DNA of 64,000 nt from positions 12,843,820 to 12,907,819 of the forward strand of contig NC_135248.1 of assembly GCF_947623445.1 (NCBI RefSeq), written 5' to 3'. Positions within the stretch are counted from its first letter, which is position 1, and the number at the start of each line of letters is the position of its first letter. The position numbers were made by a program, and so were the translations under genes. The stretch comes from Clavelina lepadiformis (taxonomy: Eukaryota > Chordata > Ascidiacea > Aplousobranchia > Clavelinidae). Positions 1 to 22,013 of the stretch are shown here, in pieces. A model generated the notes under the pieces. The model saw nothing but the letters and a program-made list of their open reading frames with translations. It was not told where the DNA came from and did no database searches.

Positions 1-3000
1 ACGACCAAACCCTTTACATCCACTTTGTGAGAAACTCAGCCCAGCCTGGCTTCATACCACAGCTCCTTCATTATGCTGAGAATAGCGCGTACCCCCTTGT
101 GCACCACCTAGCGATCACATCACTCGGAGTGTACGACAATTCCCAGTTAAATAAGGACGTCATTCCGGTTATGAGTCGAATTTTCCACCAGAATTGGAAG
201 AAATATGAAAGCACAGTCCGCTCGGCTGCAGCTAATCAGATCCTCATGGCCGATCCATCTGAGCGCGACGTTCAGAACCTGGTCCTGTCGCTTCCGGAAC
301 TCAAGTCCAGGGAACTGGCCAATTTCATCTACGCACGCATAATGGATCTTATTAAGACCGGTCATTCATCCAGGTATGTCGGGTGCAACGTTGATTATGA
401 CGCAATAAGGACGTTTGAATGGCTGGACGTAGATGCAGATGCTTTGAATTAACTCTTTGCGGACAAAGATTTGTTCGTGAATACTGTCATTGTTTGCTAT
501 GAGCCTATAACGATGGAAAGAAACCTTGCCTATCGATTTGATAGCGTGTAATTGACAGACGGTAATTATGTTATCTGCTGAAAATTTTATAACGCAACTT
601 CTGTTTTCTAGACCTACCTTGCTGAAGGTATTGCAAGACAGATCATACGGAAATTACTGGACTTTAGCGCAAGCTGGTATGGCGTCCGCGTTCACCGGTT
701 ATATTTTTAAGTGAGTATTAACAACGCCTACAAATAAGTAGGCGCCTTTATATTCTGCCTTTCATTTATGCAGCGTTTTTCCGGAGCACATGGACGTTCC
801 CACATTATACCGCGTGAAAGTGAACGTAAAAATTGCACTAAAATACTTCTGTTGGAAAATGCGCTCATACGTGTTCAGTGACTGCGGCTCAAATGGTGAA
901 AAATCATCAGGAAATTACAACCTTGCATGAACTTTTCTCAAAAAAAAAAGTCAAAAATGTACATCCTTAAACCATGCTCGATCAAACGTACGCTCATCGA
1001 CTATAGGACCACGTGGCACTAAACAGATACAACTAACAAACTTCGTCGCATCATATAATTACGAATTAATGTTTAGTGGCACGGAATCTCACGGAACCTA
1101 CGGTCTCTTCATGGAATATAGCAACGCTGGGATGATGAGAAGAACAGCAGTCGACTTCAGCCTGCATGGCAAAGGTGACAACATTGCTCTTACTCAGGTA
1201 AGTCTTTGACTAACCTGCACTGGTCGGTCGGTTCCGGATTTAATCGATCTCGGACCCCAACTTGATGCTTTTTAAACCCGTTATTATCGAGCCTTGATAT
1301 AATAGGCAATGGCATCCTACTCTTGCTTCATCAGCAAAGCAAAGTGCTCTCTTGCGTTTGCTCGCCCCGTGCAATAGCAACGATGGGAATTAACTAATGA
1401 AACTCGCGGATGCGTTATATCTACCCCGTTTCAAGTTTCAACAACCGTTTAAACGAATAATTTTTTTCAGCTGGGTATCGTCGCCCAGGGCTTAGAGGGG
1501 TTGACCGGAAGTGCAGCGGACGAGGGCGAAGAAGAACTTGACTCGATGGTGGGTATGGCGTCGTCCATGATGGGGGTCAAACTGCGACCTTTGACCTTTT
1601 TCCGAGGTTACAGCAACATGATGTCACTGATATGGTCGGGCAGCTCTGGTGACCCCGCAGGAGTGGAAGCCTTTTTGCTTCTCACAGACCATTTACAGGT
1701 GCTTAGTTACGTCACCATCCTAGCTTTATGACGCCAGTCGTCCTTGTCCTTAGCGATTTATTTTGAAAGCTGTTTTGTGGTTTTTGTGTTTTTGAACGTG
1801 GGTGTTGTGTGTATTAGATTTAGGCGTGTCCTGTTACCTCACTGCCTTAGTGCAGAATTGAAGCTCGCACAACTGATAAAAAAATACTGCGATTTTCGTG
1901 CCATAGTGTTATGTGGGCTCGGGATTTTAAATAAAAGTCTTTCTTGCCTGTTTTGCTCGAGAATTCGATAAAGTAGCGTAACTCAAAATCTTTGGTCCAA
2001 GTCCATTTTCTTGTAAACAATTTTGCCGTCGTATTGTCAAATTCATACAATTGGCGAGTTTTTGAAACCTTTTGTCCTTTCAGCATATTCTCATGGCATC
2101 CGGACTACGGATCAAGGCGGAAGTCCTGGGAGCAATATCCACCAAGATAACGGCGGAGATCGCGTTTTCGCTTTGGAATCGTAACGTTGAGATCGTGAGC
2201 AAAAACGAGTGAGTTGCCTTCTTTGTTTATTACGACATTATTTCATCTATGACGTCATGGTTTGGCCGTATTATGTCGCAGATTAAAGATAACTTGTAAC
2301 GGGGGACTTCCCTAATTCATCCGCGTCTTATGCTGCACTTTATAATGTTTCATCGGATACTCTGTTCAGTAAAAAATGTTAGATAGAGACAATTGTAGCG
2401 TGACTTATGGTTCCTATGCGTGACTGTGGTTTCGCTTGTTTTTTTTATTTACAACTGAGATAGATTAAATACAAAAACAAACTTGAAGGTTGAATAACGG
2501 TTTCTCAATTTAATTTGTTTGCGACCACCGTGTCTCAGACATGACTTGTCACTAAGTTTTATAACAAAGCTGAGTGTAGTCACATGCTACGTCATAATCA
2601 GACATTTGTTAGATAATAATCAGCCTTTGTTTTTATAAATGACATCACAATCGTATTTCAGAGGAGCGCTATCAGTTCAGTGCCGTCTCACTCTAGAATC
2701 CCCTATTGTGAGAGCCTCTGTTCGAAACCAGTTCGACGCACAGACGGGTCTTCTTTTCTCGGTCTTCACAGATTTCTCATCTTTGCCGCCGAAATCTTGC
2801 ATGAGACTTTCCCATCCTTCCTTTTCGATGGAGTGAGTATATTGAGTTGAGACGTTTTTGTGTTTTGTTGTATTTTGAGCTGAATCTTACCACCGCAGTT
2901 TTCGCTGATTGCTGTTTTGTCACCATTAAGCATCTTTCTAATGCTTTGATTTTTTTGTTTGGATTGTTATCATGCGTTAAAGTGGTTAAACGAATTAATA

Positions 3001-3348
3001 TGCCGACGCGGAATCGACTACTTTATTCAATATATTGTTTTGTCATAAACCTTTGAAGAATCAAGATCAAAGTTATCCCGACTAATTTTCCGTTCGTTAG
3101 CAGTTGTGTAAATACTAACGACGATACAAAAATCCAATATGTATCGACAATCAGCATAAAACAACTGATATTCTGTTATTGTTATCGATCTTCTGTGTTT
3201 CAGGAAATCGCTGAGAAAATACGAACGAGTCAAAGGTTCCAATAAACGCCTTCTGTCCATGTGGCGTCAAAGCCAGGACGTATTAGGCCGCACACTGCCT
3301 TTGCATTTGGGAAACTCCCAAATGTGTACGAAGATAGTGACGTCATAA
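1..3348 (+). CDS. MTTP: Microsomal triglyceride transfer protein large subunit, C-terminal part
   Basis: This is the 3' part of the ER-lumenal protein that loads triglyceride and other lipids onto nascent apolipoprotein B-type particles as a complex with protein disulfide isomerase. Exons read by hand: 1-373, 612-710, 1077-1197, 1471-1698, 2084-2208, 2662-2832 and 3204-3348, all GT/AG with matching phases; TAA is at 3346-3348. The frame is open at base 1, so the gene starts upstream. Diagnostic stretches are DEGEEELDSM and LRPLTFFRGYSNMMS in the 1471 exon, SAFTGYIF in the second exon, and AEIAFSLWNRN in the fifth, each aligning with the vertebrate protein in order. The product ends with MCTKIVTS, a few residues shorter than the human C terminus. 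The visible part is the lipid-binding beta-sheet region at the C-terminal side of the vitellogenin-type fold; the N-terminal barrel is outside the window. Confidence 0.95.
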
Positions 3349-6300
3349 CGTCTGGGTCATCGCTTGGAAAACTGAACTTTATAGAAAAGATCCTGCCCCA
3401 TATTGAAACATTGCAGCTTGCGAGTAATTGCCGGCTTGTGTTCGAATGTGCTATAACTGTCGTAATCCGAGCCATAGTTACTATATAATGCTGCTACGTT
3501 AGCCGGGCGTTTTCAAACTTTTGTCTTGTACGTGCGTACTTCACTACTTGTGTTTCTGTTTGTGCTTAAACAGCGAAGTGCAATTGAAGTTAGTATTTGC
3601 TAAGAACGTATTCATATAACGTTGATTTGCAATCAGATTAATGTACCATGCGATGTCTTATCGTTGATTTGTATAGGAGGTTAACTCAAAATCTATCACA
3701 ACTACTCCAAAGCCTATGTGGATTTTTTTGTAATTTTCCACAGTTTTCAAATCTCTGTATCGCTTACAAATGTATTGTCCAGTTGAGAATTGATATTGAC
3801 TTTTGTGACGTTGGCTGCTTTCAATTTTACGACGTCTGCAAAGTAATATTTTACATGACAATGCAAATTTTGAAAGCACGAGAAACTACTTGAAAACTCA
3901 ACTACCTTTGCTATTGTTATGATCAACAGGGAATAAGTCATATGGAATGGTGACGTCATCGCTCGTGCTTGTATCATCATACGTTTTAGTTTTTGAATAA
4001 CTTTGCTGCATCCAACATTTTAATTTAAGCAATAAATCGTGTATAGTGTTCTGCTAATCCTAGCCAGTATTTTATGCTTTATCAGCTTATTTTGCTCTTG
4101 TGAAACCCAACTTCTTTGTCTTCCGACGAATGTGGATTGATATTTGTTGCTTACGAGCGACTTATTACGACGCTTTTTTCTACTGTGAGTTCCACCTTAT
4201 ATGTGAAGACCAAGGTGCCAACTGTCTCTCGTTACGATGGATTTTCTTGCAATTTGTAATTTTTGATGATTCTTCTTGCCAAATAATAGCCCGCAGCATA
4301 CGTCGCAGTGGATGATTCTTCTCATGCAAGAGTGATTTTGTCGATGTAATGGCTTTTTATCGCGTTTTTGTGAAGCCTTTGTATTTTTCTACGAATTCTA
4401 AATTGAACGTTTTCTTTAGCTCAAGCTATGGGTATTTTCCATTACACCGAGTGATTTTTACTCGTCCGACTTTCGTCACGCCCTTCTGTAAATTCTTCTG
4501 ATATTTGTACACGATATTGTGCGGACTTAAAAGGTAAAATGTAATGCAAATGTCTTGAAAATACAAAGGACATTATTGTTTAAGCTGAGTGTTGAAAAAG
4601 TTGCGAAATTTGGACAGAAAAGAGCTAATACAAAGCTCGTGATACCTTTGCAATCTTAACAAATCATTGGTAAAATCAAGGAGATGTTATTCGAAACAAA
4701 AAATTTAGTAAAGTTTACAATAATTGACGAACGGTTGAGAACCTGCTAAAATTTGTAAGAATTTGCAGGGCTAATGCAGTGGCAAGCGTTAATACCATAT
4801 TATGTAGCAGTCACGCATTAACGAATGCTGAAAATTTGTGTTACTTGAGGCCAAACTTACAGCTTTTCGCCTGCTTGTCAGAATACAGTTTAAAGGGAAC
4901 TGATCTGGTCTCTAACGTTATGGCCAGGTGGTTTAACTGGTTTAGAATGCGGAAACAGAAGTCTGCCCGCATGTCTGGTACTTCTAAATCGAAAGGCGAG
5001 TCTTCCTTACCTCGTACAAGTTTCAAAATGCCTCTAATTTTGAAATTGAATATAATTTTTCAGCCTAAAATTCCAATGCCTCGTTAAGATAAGTGAGAAA
5101 ATTCCGTAATACGCGATGCTCTGCCGGTATAAGAAAATAATTAGCCGAGAAATACCCATGCTTTTATCCTTAAACTGCATCTATTTTACTAGAGCAACAC
5201 CCATTGTAAAACCGTTATGTATTTAGCTTCGCCAAAACGCTTATCCACCATTTCTAAAATGTTTAGAAAATGGAGTCATAGCATTTTATGTACGATCGCT
5301 GAGCGTGACAAATTGAGGTCGTTCCACGTCATAAATAGCTTAAATCGTTCCCGCTGATAGAGACTTGCTTATCACGGTACCAGTACGGTGTGTCGTTGAA
5401 TTTTTGCTGGTTGCTAAAGTGACTCGTTCAGTAAGTGACCACTAGGAGCAGCAGTGGCTTGATATTACGTCATAGGACCGATCGGCATTTTTTTTGAAGT
5501 TTTTCTCTCAATGTACACAAAAGACTCAATTCGGAACCTCGTGGTCGTTAAGCCTAAAGCCTCGTGACGGCCTATCTGCACGCGCTTATCTTCTAGTTGT
5601 GTGGGAAACTATGTGAGATGTGCGTGGAATTCATCTCAGTTGCGTAGGTGGTTTAAGCTCAAAAAGCATGGCATTGACCCTATCATTGAAAACTTTCCTC
5701 GGACCGGATCTCTAGCACACCCTTCCCCCGGCTTGACAACGATTTTTGGTCGACGACAATTAAGACAACAGGTCTTTAAATTTTAAATGCTTAAATTTAA
5801 ATCAACACATATTTCTTTTTCCAGCATAGGGTGTAGTTCACACGAAAAGTTTCAGTACAGGTGAGAAAGTCGCCCGAGTTTTGGAATTAAATTGCAGTTT
5901 GAAGACGAGCTTACAAGGCAAGTCAATACGTCGTTGGTAGAAACTTACTTTAAAATGGCAAAGAAATTTAAGCTCTACCGTCTGTTTTGTGGCCAGCTTG
6001 TAACGCAAAAAAGCAGGATGACACATAATTTAAATAATTACAGGGGTTATTTATAGGCTTCTTGCGTTTTGTACTCCATTACTCTTTTCACTGCTAGGCC
6101 TAGTCGGGTATTGTTAGAATGTGGACGAGTATGTTTGGTTAGAATATAAAAGTTGATCTTTTGCATACATATTGTTTGCTACTCAGAATTAGGTCAAGTT
6201 TATTCATTTCCAGATTTTAGTCAGAGGAGATTTGTACTAAAAGAATTTTCACACCTTTGTGCGGTAGTTATTTATGTAAGAAATTGTCTAAATTGCTAAA

Positions 6301-6493
6301 TAATTATCTACTAGGCAATTTGTATTTGCATGGATAAATTATAATTGTTATGGTATTAGATTTATAAAAATATCAAACTGTAATTTAAGTCCAAAGTTCA
6401 AGAAACTGCATCGTGTAGTCTTGTTCTTTTGATGTAACTATATTTGAAAGCCTTTGGCAAGGGTTAACTCATGACAATCAAATTTTTGCTTTG
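3349..6493. other. Intergenic region between MTTP and CDK4/6
   Basis: No convincing coding exon is visible. The stretch should hold the MTTP 3' UTR and, toward its right end, the promoter and any 5' non-coding exon of the CDK4/6 gene. Short open frames near 4779-5087 and 5601-5786 have no recognisable motif or splice framing. Confidence 0.6.
4031..4036 (+). terminator. Possible polyadenylation signal of the MTTP gene
   Basis: AATAAA lies about 680 bases after the MTTP stop codon and is the first canonical signal I noticed on this strand. It implies a 3' UTR near 700 bases; this is inference from position only. Confidence 0.4.
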
Positions 6494-6497
6494 CCAG
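6481..6497 (+). promoter_or_regulatory. Splice or trans-splice acceptor directly before the CDK4/6 start
   Basis: A pyrimidine-rich tract ending in TTTGCCAG stands three bases before ATG 6501. Either a 5' non-coding exon is cis-spliced here or, as is common in tunicates, a spliced leader is added in trans. It argues against the in-frame ATG at 6471, which lies inside the pyrimidine tract. Confidence 0.6.
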
Positions 6498-6500
6498 GTA

Positions 6501-15546
<9,046 letters not shown>

Positions 15547-15865
15547 CGTTATCAGGATAAAAGTTGCTCTTTACGTTACAAGTGTTCCTTCATTCCAGTG
15601 CATTTTTCAAGGTAAAGTGGCCATCGTTGTCCAAATTAAGAGATTTTTTACTTTTGCAAATTCTTCTTCGTTCTTTTGCTTATTTAATTTTTTTTCCTTT
15701 TTGATGGTCGAGAGGTCATGTGAGTTTGAATGTTTGCGAAATTCAGGTCTTAGTTAAGGTACGTGGATCGGTATCCTGATGACGTGGTCTCCTCTTCAGA
15801 CCAATGAGAGTTCGTCACGTAATATTGCGTATAATTCTGTACGGAACTTCGACGATAGAAGTTGA

Positions 15866-15871
15866 ATTAAA
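15866..15871 (+). terminator. Possible polyadenylation signal of CDK4/6
   Basis: ATTAAA lies about 320 bases after the CDK4/6 stop codon. This is the common variant signal; the assignment rests on position only. Confidence 0.4.
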
Positions 15872-18800
15872 GGACTGTAAAAATATTTGTGCGTAGAAAA
15901 AAATACCTTTCTATGTTTGTTTTCCGATTCCATGACACCGGCAGTGAGACAAAAAAGCGCAGTTTTATTCAAACCACTTTGTTGTCACTACTATCAACCC
16001 ATAGCACCTCAGCTTAACTCAGCCAATGTACTGTAAAAATTCAACTGCACTTAAAATAAGCTCGAACTCGCAATTATATAACCACATCCTTTACCACTGC
16101 CACGCCAGCACGCTTAACTGCCTATTTACTGCCACGCCACACCAAGTTATGCTCACGTGTACATTAGTGAATGCTTCGTTGTCTTTTGTCACTGCCTTAC
16201 ACAGCGATAATCGCGCTAGCGACTCACGTAATAGTTTCGTATCTTATAACTGCTCCCGTTTGCCGCCGGATAAATGTCTTTTCTGTGCTGGGCACGTTTG
16301 TACGTAGAGAATTTTCGCTTCAAACGTCAGTACGTTGGAATACGAACGTAGCACTCCGTTGAAATGCGCTCGGTCACATGCGACGTACGTTGTGTATTGT
16401 TGTGGTCGCTTGTTTTGTTTATTTCGTTTTTTATGTTGTGCTTTGGCCTGGTGCTAGTACTGTACTTGACATTTTCTTCTAGAATATTCAGCATAAACGT
16501 TGAAACGTTTGTTCCCTTGTGCTGTATTGTTTAAGCGTGCCGCTGTGTCATTGTACATGCATCTAACCTTAAATATTTTCCCCCAAGTAAAACAGACTTA
16601 CGACCGACTAATAAATTCGTTCTTTATATGCAATCGCCCTCTGCCAGAAAGAATATGTAATGTAGCCAAGGTGCCTATGCGTACATGTATTATTTCTGAA
16701 GTTTGCCTGCTTTCGTATGTTTCGGTGTTTTTTACCTTTTTTTGTATTTTCGACGATCCCATTTTGGTAAAAACGAACGTACGACCTCGGTAATTGACGT
16801 AGAAAAAATATAGTTGTAGCTCTCTAAAGCGTTTGTGTTTGCTTTGTCGTGTAAATATGTCAATCGTATGTTGGGCTTTGAGGCTTAGTACTCATTTCGT
16901 AAATATCTTACTCACCAAGTTGACATGTTAACATTTTACTTGGTTCCAAACCCTCTAACAATATAAGATCTGTGATGTTGCCATTTCTTTAATTACTTTA
17001 AATACTTTAACCAACCATAACATTTCCCTCTGAAAAAACGCTTCTGCTTGTTTGCATGCTCTTCCCATTTCAGACGTAACTTGTGTTTCCACTTGTGCCT
17101 TACCACATGTGCCTCGTTTCTCTATCTTGTACAGAGCTAAAATCTTATAGTCTTGAGGCATATTTGGATCATCGTTCTCTATTAAGACGTCGTTCATTGC
17201 TCTTCTATACTTCTATCACTTGTTATTCCAGCCTTGATGCTTCTCATTCTGTTTGAAAACTGCGCATGCTGCTATGAATTTTTTCTACGTTTCCTTGACC
17301 CTTTATCGTAATGTAGCTCAAATCCCTTGTCTGAACAAAGGCCAATTATCGTTGCGTTTTTGTGTGAATAGTTTTGTTTTATTTTTGTTCTTGTTGAAAT
17401 TAAACGCATTTTCTAATCTTCGTCAAACACTAGTTTATGACGTAGCACACATAAAGACGCCGAAAGATGGATTTATCGTCGCCTCATCTGCTTTGAATTG
17501 TTTACTTTGAATTATTGTTTAAATACAATTTGACCAGAAGTTATAGTTTCAATGATAAGCAAGAAAAAAGTTTCGTTGGTCTCAAAACTTAGCTCATTAA
17601 CACTAGTTTCTGACCGAAGCAAACTTTGGAAAATAATCATGTATTATAGGAATATCAAATACTGAAGCATTAATCCCGATAATGCTTATCGTTAGCTCTT
17701 GAGCTCGGATTATATTTAAGGTCGGGTACTAAAGTGAAGTCAGCTTTCTTTGGTGTCCCGTTTAATATTCTCTCATGTTCTTTGAAGGGCAGCTCATTAA
17801 ATTTGTTTGTGTTTTGGTCTAGCACTGACTAGTTTCAACCAATACCTTTACAAGGCAGTGGTGATTCAACTCGTGAAAGAAAAAGAGAAACGTCGCAAAA
17901 TCTAGAAACTTTTTAAATGTTTGTAGTGATTTCTTCAAGAATTCAGCGATTTATCGAAAAGTATTAAATTTAAGTGGATGGTTTGATTTCGATCGATATC
18001 ACGGAAACTTAAAGCGGACAAGTTTCAGGGTTTTTTAACGATATTGTAGATTAAAGTTTACTCAAAAATGGGTTTGGTCCGAGCTAAAATATTTAGACAT
18101 AGTCCCATAATCATTAAGCTATTTTTCAGCAATATTTTGACAACAGTCACCGATAGACATCATTAACTCATGCAGCTCGACAGTTCGTTGACCACAGGGT
18201 GGTTTTAAAATAATTATAGGAGCCTGTGCAGTTTATGTTTGCCCTTACCACCAACTCCCACGGTGATAATGTTTCTAAATAGACGTCTGCCCCTTTCAAT
18301 TACTGCTACCGTTTCCACGGCAATTATTGTATTAAAATATCTCAGTAAATTAATTATAGCAAGTAAGCAAAATGTAATTATTTGAGTTGTCACCACACGT
18401 AGCGCAAGTCTCACGAAAACAACAAGAATCAGATAAATTACTAACTTAATAATTTTCTTTGCCTTCGTAACTATAAAGAAAAACTCGGGATTAAATTCAG
18501 CCTAACTTGCCTTTAGTTCCAAGTAACGTCTCAACACTCGAAATGTCTATTGTCGCTGCGTTGACCTTCTAAATAAACTTCATAACATTTTCCTTCGTCG
18601 TTTGAGTGTGATGTCTAGGACAGAAAGTTTAGTAGAAGTGAAAGTCCATGGTCAATGAACTTGAAAACGATTTGCATCATAACCTGAAAATTGTTTTGTG
18701 TTTATCACGTATTAATTGTTACCGACATTATAGACGACTTTGTGAAGGCTGACGAATAGTTTGTCATAACCCTGTTAATACAATTGTTTTTTGCTAAAGA

Positions 18801-18943
18801 AAATTAAAGCAAGTTGCTAAACTTTTATATCACCTGGAAACAACTTTGAAATCCGGTAAAAGTCTCCATCTTTTGTTTTGAAAATAGCTCTAAATAAATC
18901 TTAAATTTCTGGAAAGAAGTCAATAAATCGATGATAAGAAAAA
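15872..18943. other. Intergenic region between CDK4/6 and the nicotinic receptor
   Basis: No coding exon, RNA gene or terminal-repeat element could be supported. Several open frames of 60-97 codons (for example 16026-16307 +, 16955-17197 -) lack recognisable motifs. The right end should contain regulatory DNA for the receptor gene. Confidence 0.5.
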
Positions 18944-20253
18944 ATGAGAGTCCTCACTGCAATTCACTTTCTGGTTTTATGGACTGGTTTCCTGTCAACA
19001 ACCGTGTTTAGTGGCGAGTTTAATTAGACCGGACCAGATTACTAGACTAGATAAGTTTATTGATCTATTGTACACGAATGCGTTCTCAGTGTGAATTGAT
19101 TTTGTTGAATTAAGGTGGATCATTCTACGTGACTGCTTTTGAGCTGTAAAGATGAAATGGGATATTTATTTCGCGACAAAGACGCTTTCATTTGGAATGA
19201 TTTACAAAATAACTCCTAAACTTTCTCAGAACTTGCGAAATATGTGAATTCTCATAACTGAAATTATTTGGTCATAATTCAGAATCTATGACGTCACGAA
19301 ATGAAGAGAAACTTTTTCACAAACTCTTTAGCGATTATAACTCCTGGATCCGACCAGTTTCCAATAGTAACGACACCGAGATTGTGCATTTTGAGCTGTT
19401 CATGTCACAACTTGTCAAAATGGTAAGATGTCTATCTTTAATGATCGTAAAATCAGTTTTCAATTTAGGGAAAATCCCCATTTTCATTGCCCCTTTTTTT
19501 TATTAAAAATCATATTAACACCGTTACTTTTAACAGGATGAAATCAATCAAATTATGAGAGCCAATTTATGGCTTAAGCTGAAGTGGAACGACACGAAGC
19601 TACAATGGATTCCTAACGACTATGGCGGTGTTCAGCACATCCGAGTCTCGGCAGAAAAAATATGGAAACCCGAAATCTTGTTATACAACACGTATGTTTA
19701 TCACAATATTAGTCATATTCGTCAAATGAAAACGGGAAAGCTTCCATTTTAGATTAGTTTTATTTTTGTATGAAACTGTATTTAGGATTCAACGTAACTA
19801 TCTCAGCTTGAATTTAAAATGGCCAAATGACCCGTATAATGCGTTTCAGTTTCCAGGGCTGTAAATAGGTTTCAGTTCGAGCAAGACACTAGAGTTGTCT
19901 CACCGTGGACAAGCGTCTTGGTTACCATCGGCCACTTTCAAAAGGTCTTGAAGTATTGACGTCACTTATTTGTTGTTTGACACCCAAGTAAGTAAAAATT
20001 ATTAAGTAGACTACAGTAGTTCATAAAATTAGCACTTTGAAACCTATATATCCAATGTAGACGCCGTTTTCGCGTTGTCTTGTGTCATAATTTTTTAAGT
20101 TTTTTATCCGTCACGTTTGGTTGAATTGCAGAAATTTAATACGAAAACGTAAAAAAACACCGAAAAATAGGCGACATCTGAATATAGCATACCACAACAC
20201 GGCAATTACAAATGTATTCCACAAAGAACGAAAAGAAAGGCGGTTGAACAAAT

Positions 20254-20595
20254 CTAGTTCTGTTTCGTCAGTGTCGGGCTAGCATGTTTTCTAACTTTTG
20301 ACAGTTCGTCAACGGTTGGCATATGATTGCCTGTGACTTGGGTAACTTCTACTGATTTCGACTGCTTTTTCATTTCGGCTTTCGCCATGTTATAGTCGCC
20401 AGAATCAAAGTACTTAGGTCCTTTATTGGCCATCCGTTTCTTCAGTAGGCTTCCGCCGCATTTTGCCTTCAGATTGCCGTATTTTGCCACCAGCAGCTTT
20501 TCCTGCTGTTTTTCAACCTCCCTTGGATTCGGTGGAACTTTAAAACACTCTTCTTCGGTCTGGCATTCTTTGCTGGGCTTGTTTTCGTTTTCCAT
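20254..20595 (-). CDS. ENSA: Endosulfine/ARPP-19 family PP2A-B55 inhibitor, intronless
   Basis: The 113-residue product contains GPKYFDSGDYNMAK (residues 59-72), the hallmark of endosulfine/ARPP-19. When Greatwall/MASTL phosphorylates the Ser in FDSGDY (Ser65 here), these proteins inhibit PP2A-B55 and allow mitotic entry. The preceding KLLVAKYGNLKAKCGGSLLK matches the conserved helix region, and the end keeps TGNHMPTVDEL, like TGDHIPTPQDL of vertebrates. The vertebrate C-terminal PKA site (RKSS) is only loosely kept as RKHAS. Length is normal for the family. The whole frame is one exon, on the strand opposite to, and inside, the apparent intron between receptor exons 3 and 4. Lack of introns suggests origin by retrocopying, yet the frame is clean, so it is probably functional. 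On the coding strand CTCAG, a possible acceptor, lies about 20 bases before the ATG. Confidence 0.93.
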   Translation of the reverse strand: MENENKPSKECQTEEECFKVPPNPREVEKQQEKLLVAKYGNLKAKCGGSLLKKRMANKGPKYFDSGDYNMAKAEMKKQSKSVEVTQVTGNHMPTVDELSKVRKHASPTLTKQN

Positions 20596-21620
20596 AGCAG
20601 TACCGGTTAATCTGAGTTTTCAACGAACGACAATACACCCTTGAAATCAATATACCTACTTAAACTTACAGCAATACGTCAGTAGAGTACCTAAGCGTGG
20701 TATCCGCTGTAGCAACACAGAACATAAATCTGGATAACTTAACGACGCCAATTTGACAGTAGTTCACTGACTCTGGTGCTGCAAAGTGTTAAATGTCTAC
20801 TCCACACGACAAAACATCTGCAACTTGTTTTCACCTCAAGAATTCAGAAATCAGGCAAGTTTAGTTGCCAGGACTACCTACCTACCTGATAAGCTACTGG
20901 TAGCTGTACAGCACCGCAACAAAATTTCAGTTATTTCTGTTAAACCTTGCTTAATTTTTCTGCGTAAGGCCTCTAATCAACGCGCTTTAACTGAAGTAGC
21001 AATCAACCTCCCCTACATGTAAACACACACTCGATGATGCTTGTCTGCCTCACGAGCTCGCGGTCTTTCTCATTGGCGGTTAAAACAAATGCCTTCTCCA
21101 TGCGTAATTATTGCGTCATGTGCCACGATGGCCAGTTTGTGTGATGTGAGGCCAGTGTTTGATACATTTTAGCCTTAGACTCACACAAACGAAACTTTCT
21201 ATCCGAAAATGAGCGCACACGTGTTGTATTCGAGCCATTAAATGCTTGTCATATCGACCGCAGCCAGCAATACAAAGTCCAACCGTAAACGATCAACTTT
21301 AATGAAGACACAAGATGCGCAGTGGTAGGTTAACAACAGCACAACGTTGGGCGCACCGATGTGACGTCATAATTCTGTGAAAACACAACAATTCTTTCGT
21401 CACAACATCACACATGGTTGCAAACAAGAACTAAATAAACTTTAAGCTGCGTTAACAGAGTGTTTCAGTATGTCTAGCTCTAGCAGTTAATCATTGATAA
21501 TTATAATTAATGATATCTCAAGTTGGACTCGGTCAATGCTTTATTGCGCCTTGTCTTTCGCAACGTCTGCTACCGCCACAGGCTGTTATTTGATTTTAAC
21601 ATTTCCATTCGCTTCTCACT

Positions 21621-21660
21621 CTGATGAAGGACATATGTTCATGTCTGAAACATGTTAGTT
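21621..21660 (+). other. Hammerhead-ribozyme-like core motif
   Basis: CTGATGA at 21621-21627 and GAAAC at 21647-21651 are the two conserved halves of a hammerhead catalytic core. Between them GGACAT (21629-21634) can pair with ATGTCT (21641-21646), giving a six-pair helix II. One unpaired A breaks the ideal junction, and the closing helices I and III are weak, so this may be an eroded copy. Such motifs are common at the ends of Penelope-like elements and some SINEs. Confidence 0.35.
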
Positions 21661-21983
21661 CTCGTACATTGTTAATAAGTTATGCTTCCCGCGCTAGTTG
21701 CTTTGTTTGCAACTTTATGGTATTTATCGATATCTATTCTTTCTACGTAATAGTATCAAGTAGAACTGTGCAATAAAGTTTGGTTGATGAATGAACCTAC
21801 GACAAGGCAAGACTTAACCTTATCTTTCACAGTCAAAAAGCAAACCGCAAGGAGAAACCACTGGGAGAGCGGAGAATGGGAGGTTACAACGGAGCATACA
21901 GGTAGGCTGCAGTTTAAACTTATCAACATGGTAGACAACAGTGGAGCATCGTTTTTGCAAGCTGCTGCCATAACTGGATTTCA

Positions 21984-22013
21984 TACATCATACATACATA
22001 CATTCATACTCAT
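21984..22013. repeat. (CATA)n microsatellite
   Basis: Short run of imperfect CATA/CATT units inside the receptor locus. Confidence 0.7.

Noticed and set aside
6471-6500. Upstream in-frame ATG for CDK4/6 adding ten residues
   Set aside because: It lies within the pyrimidine tract of a good acceptor ending at 6497 and the added residues do not resemble family N termini.
16955-17197. 80-codon minus-strand frame near 17 kb
   Set aside because: Charged sequence looks superficially protein-like but there is no motif, no splice framing and no neighbour exon.
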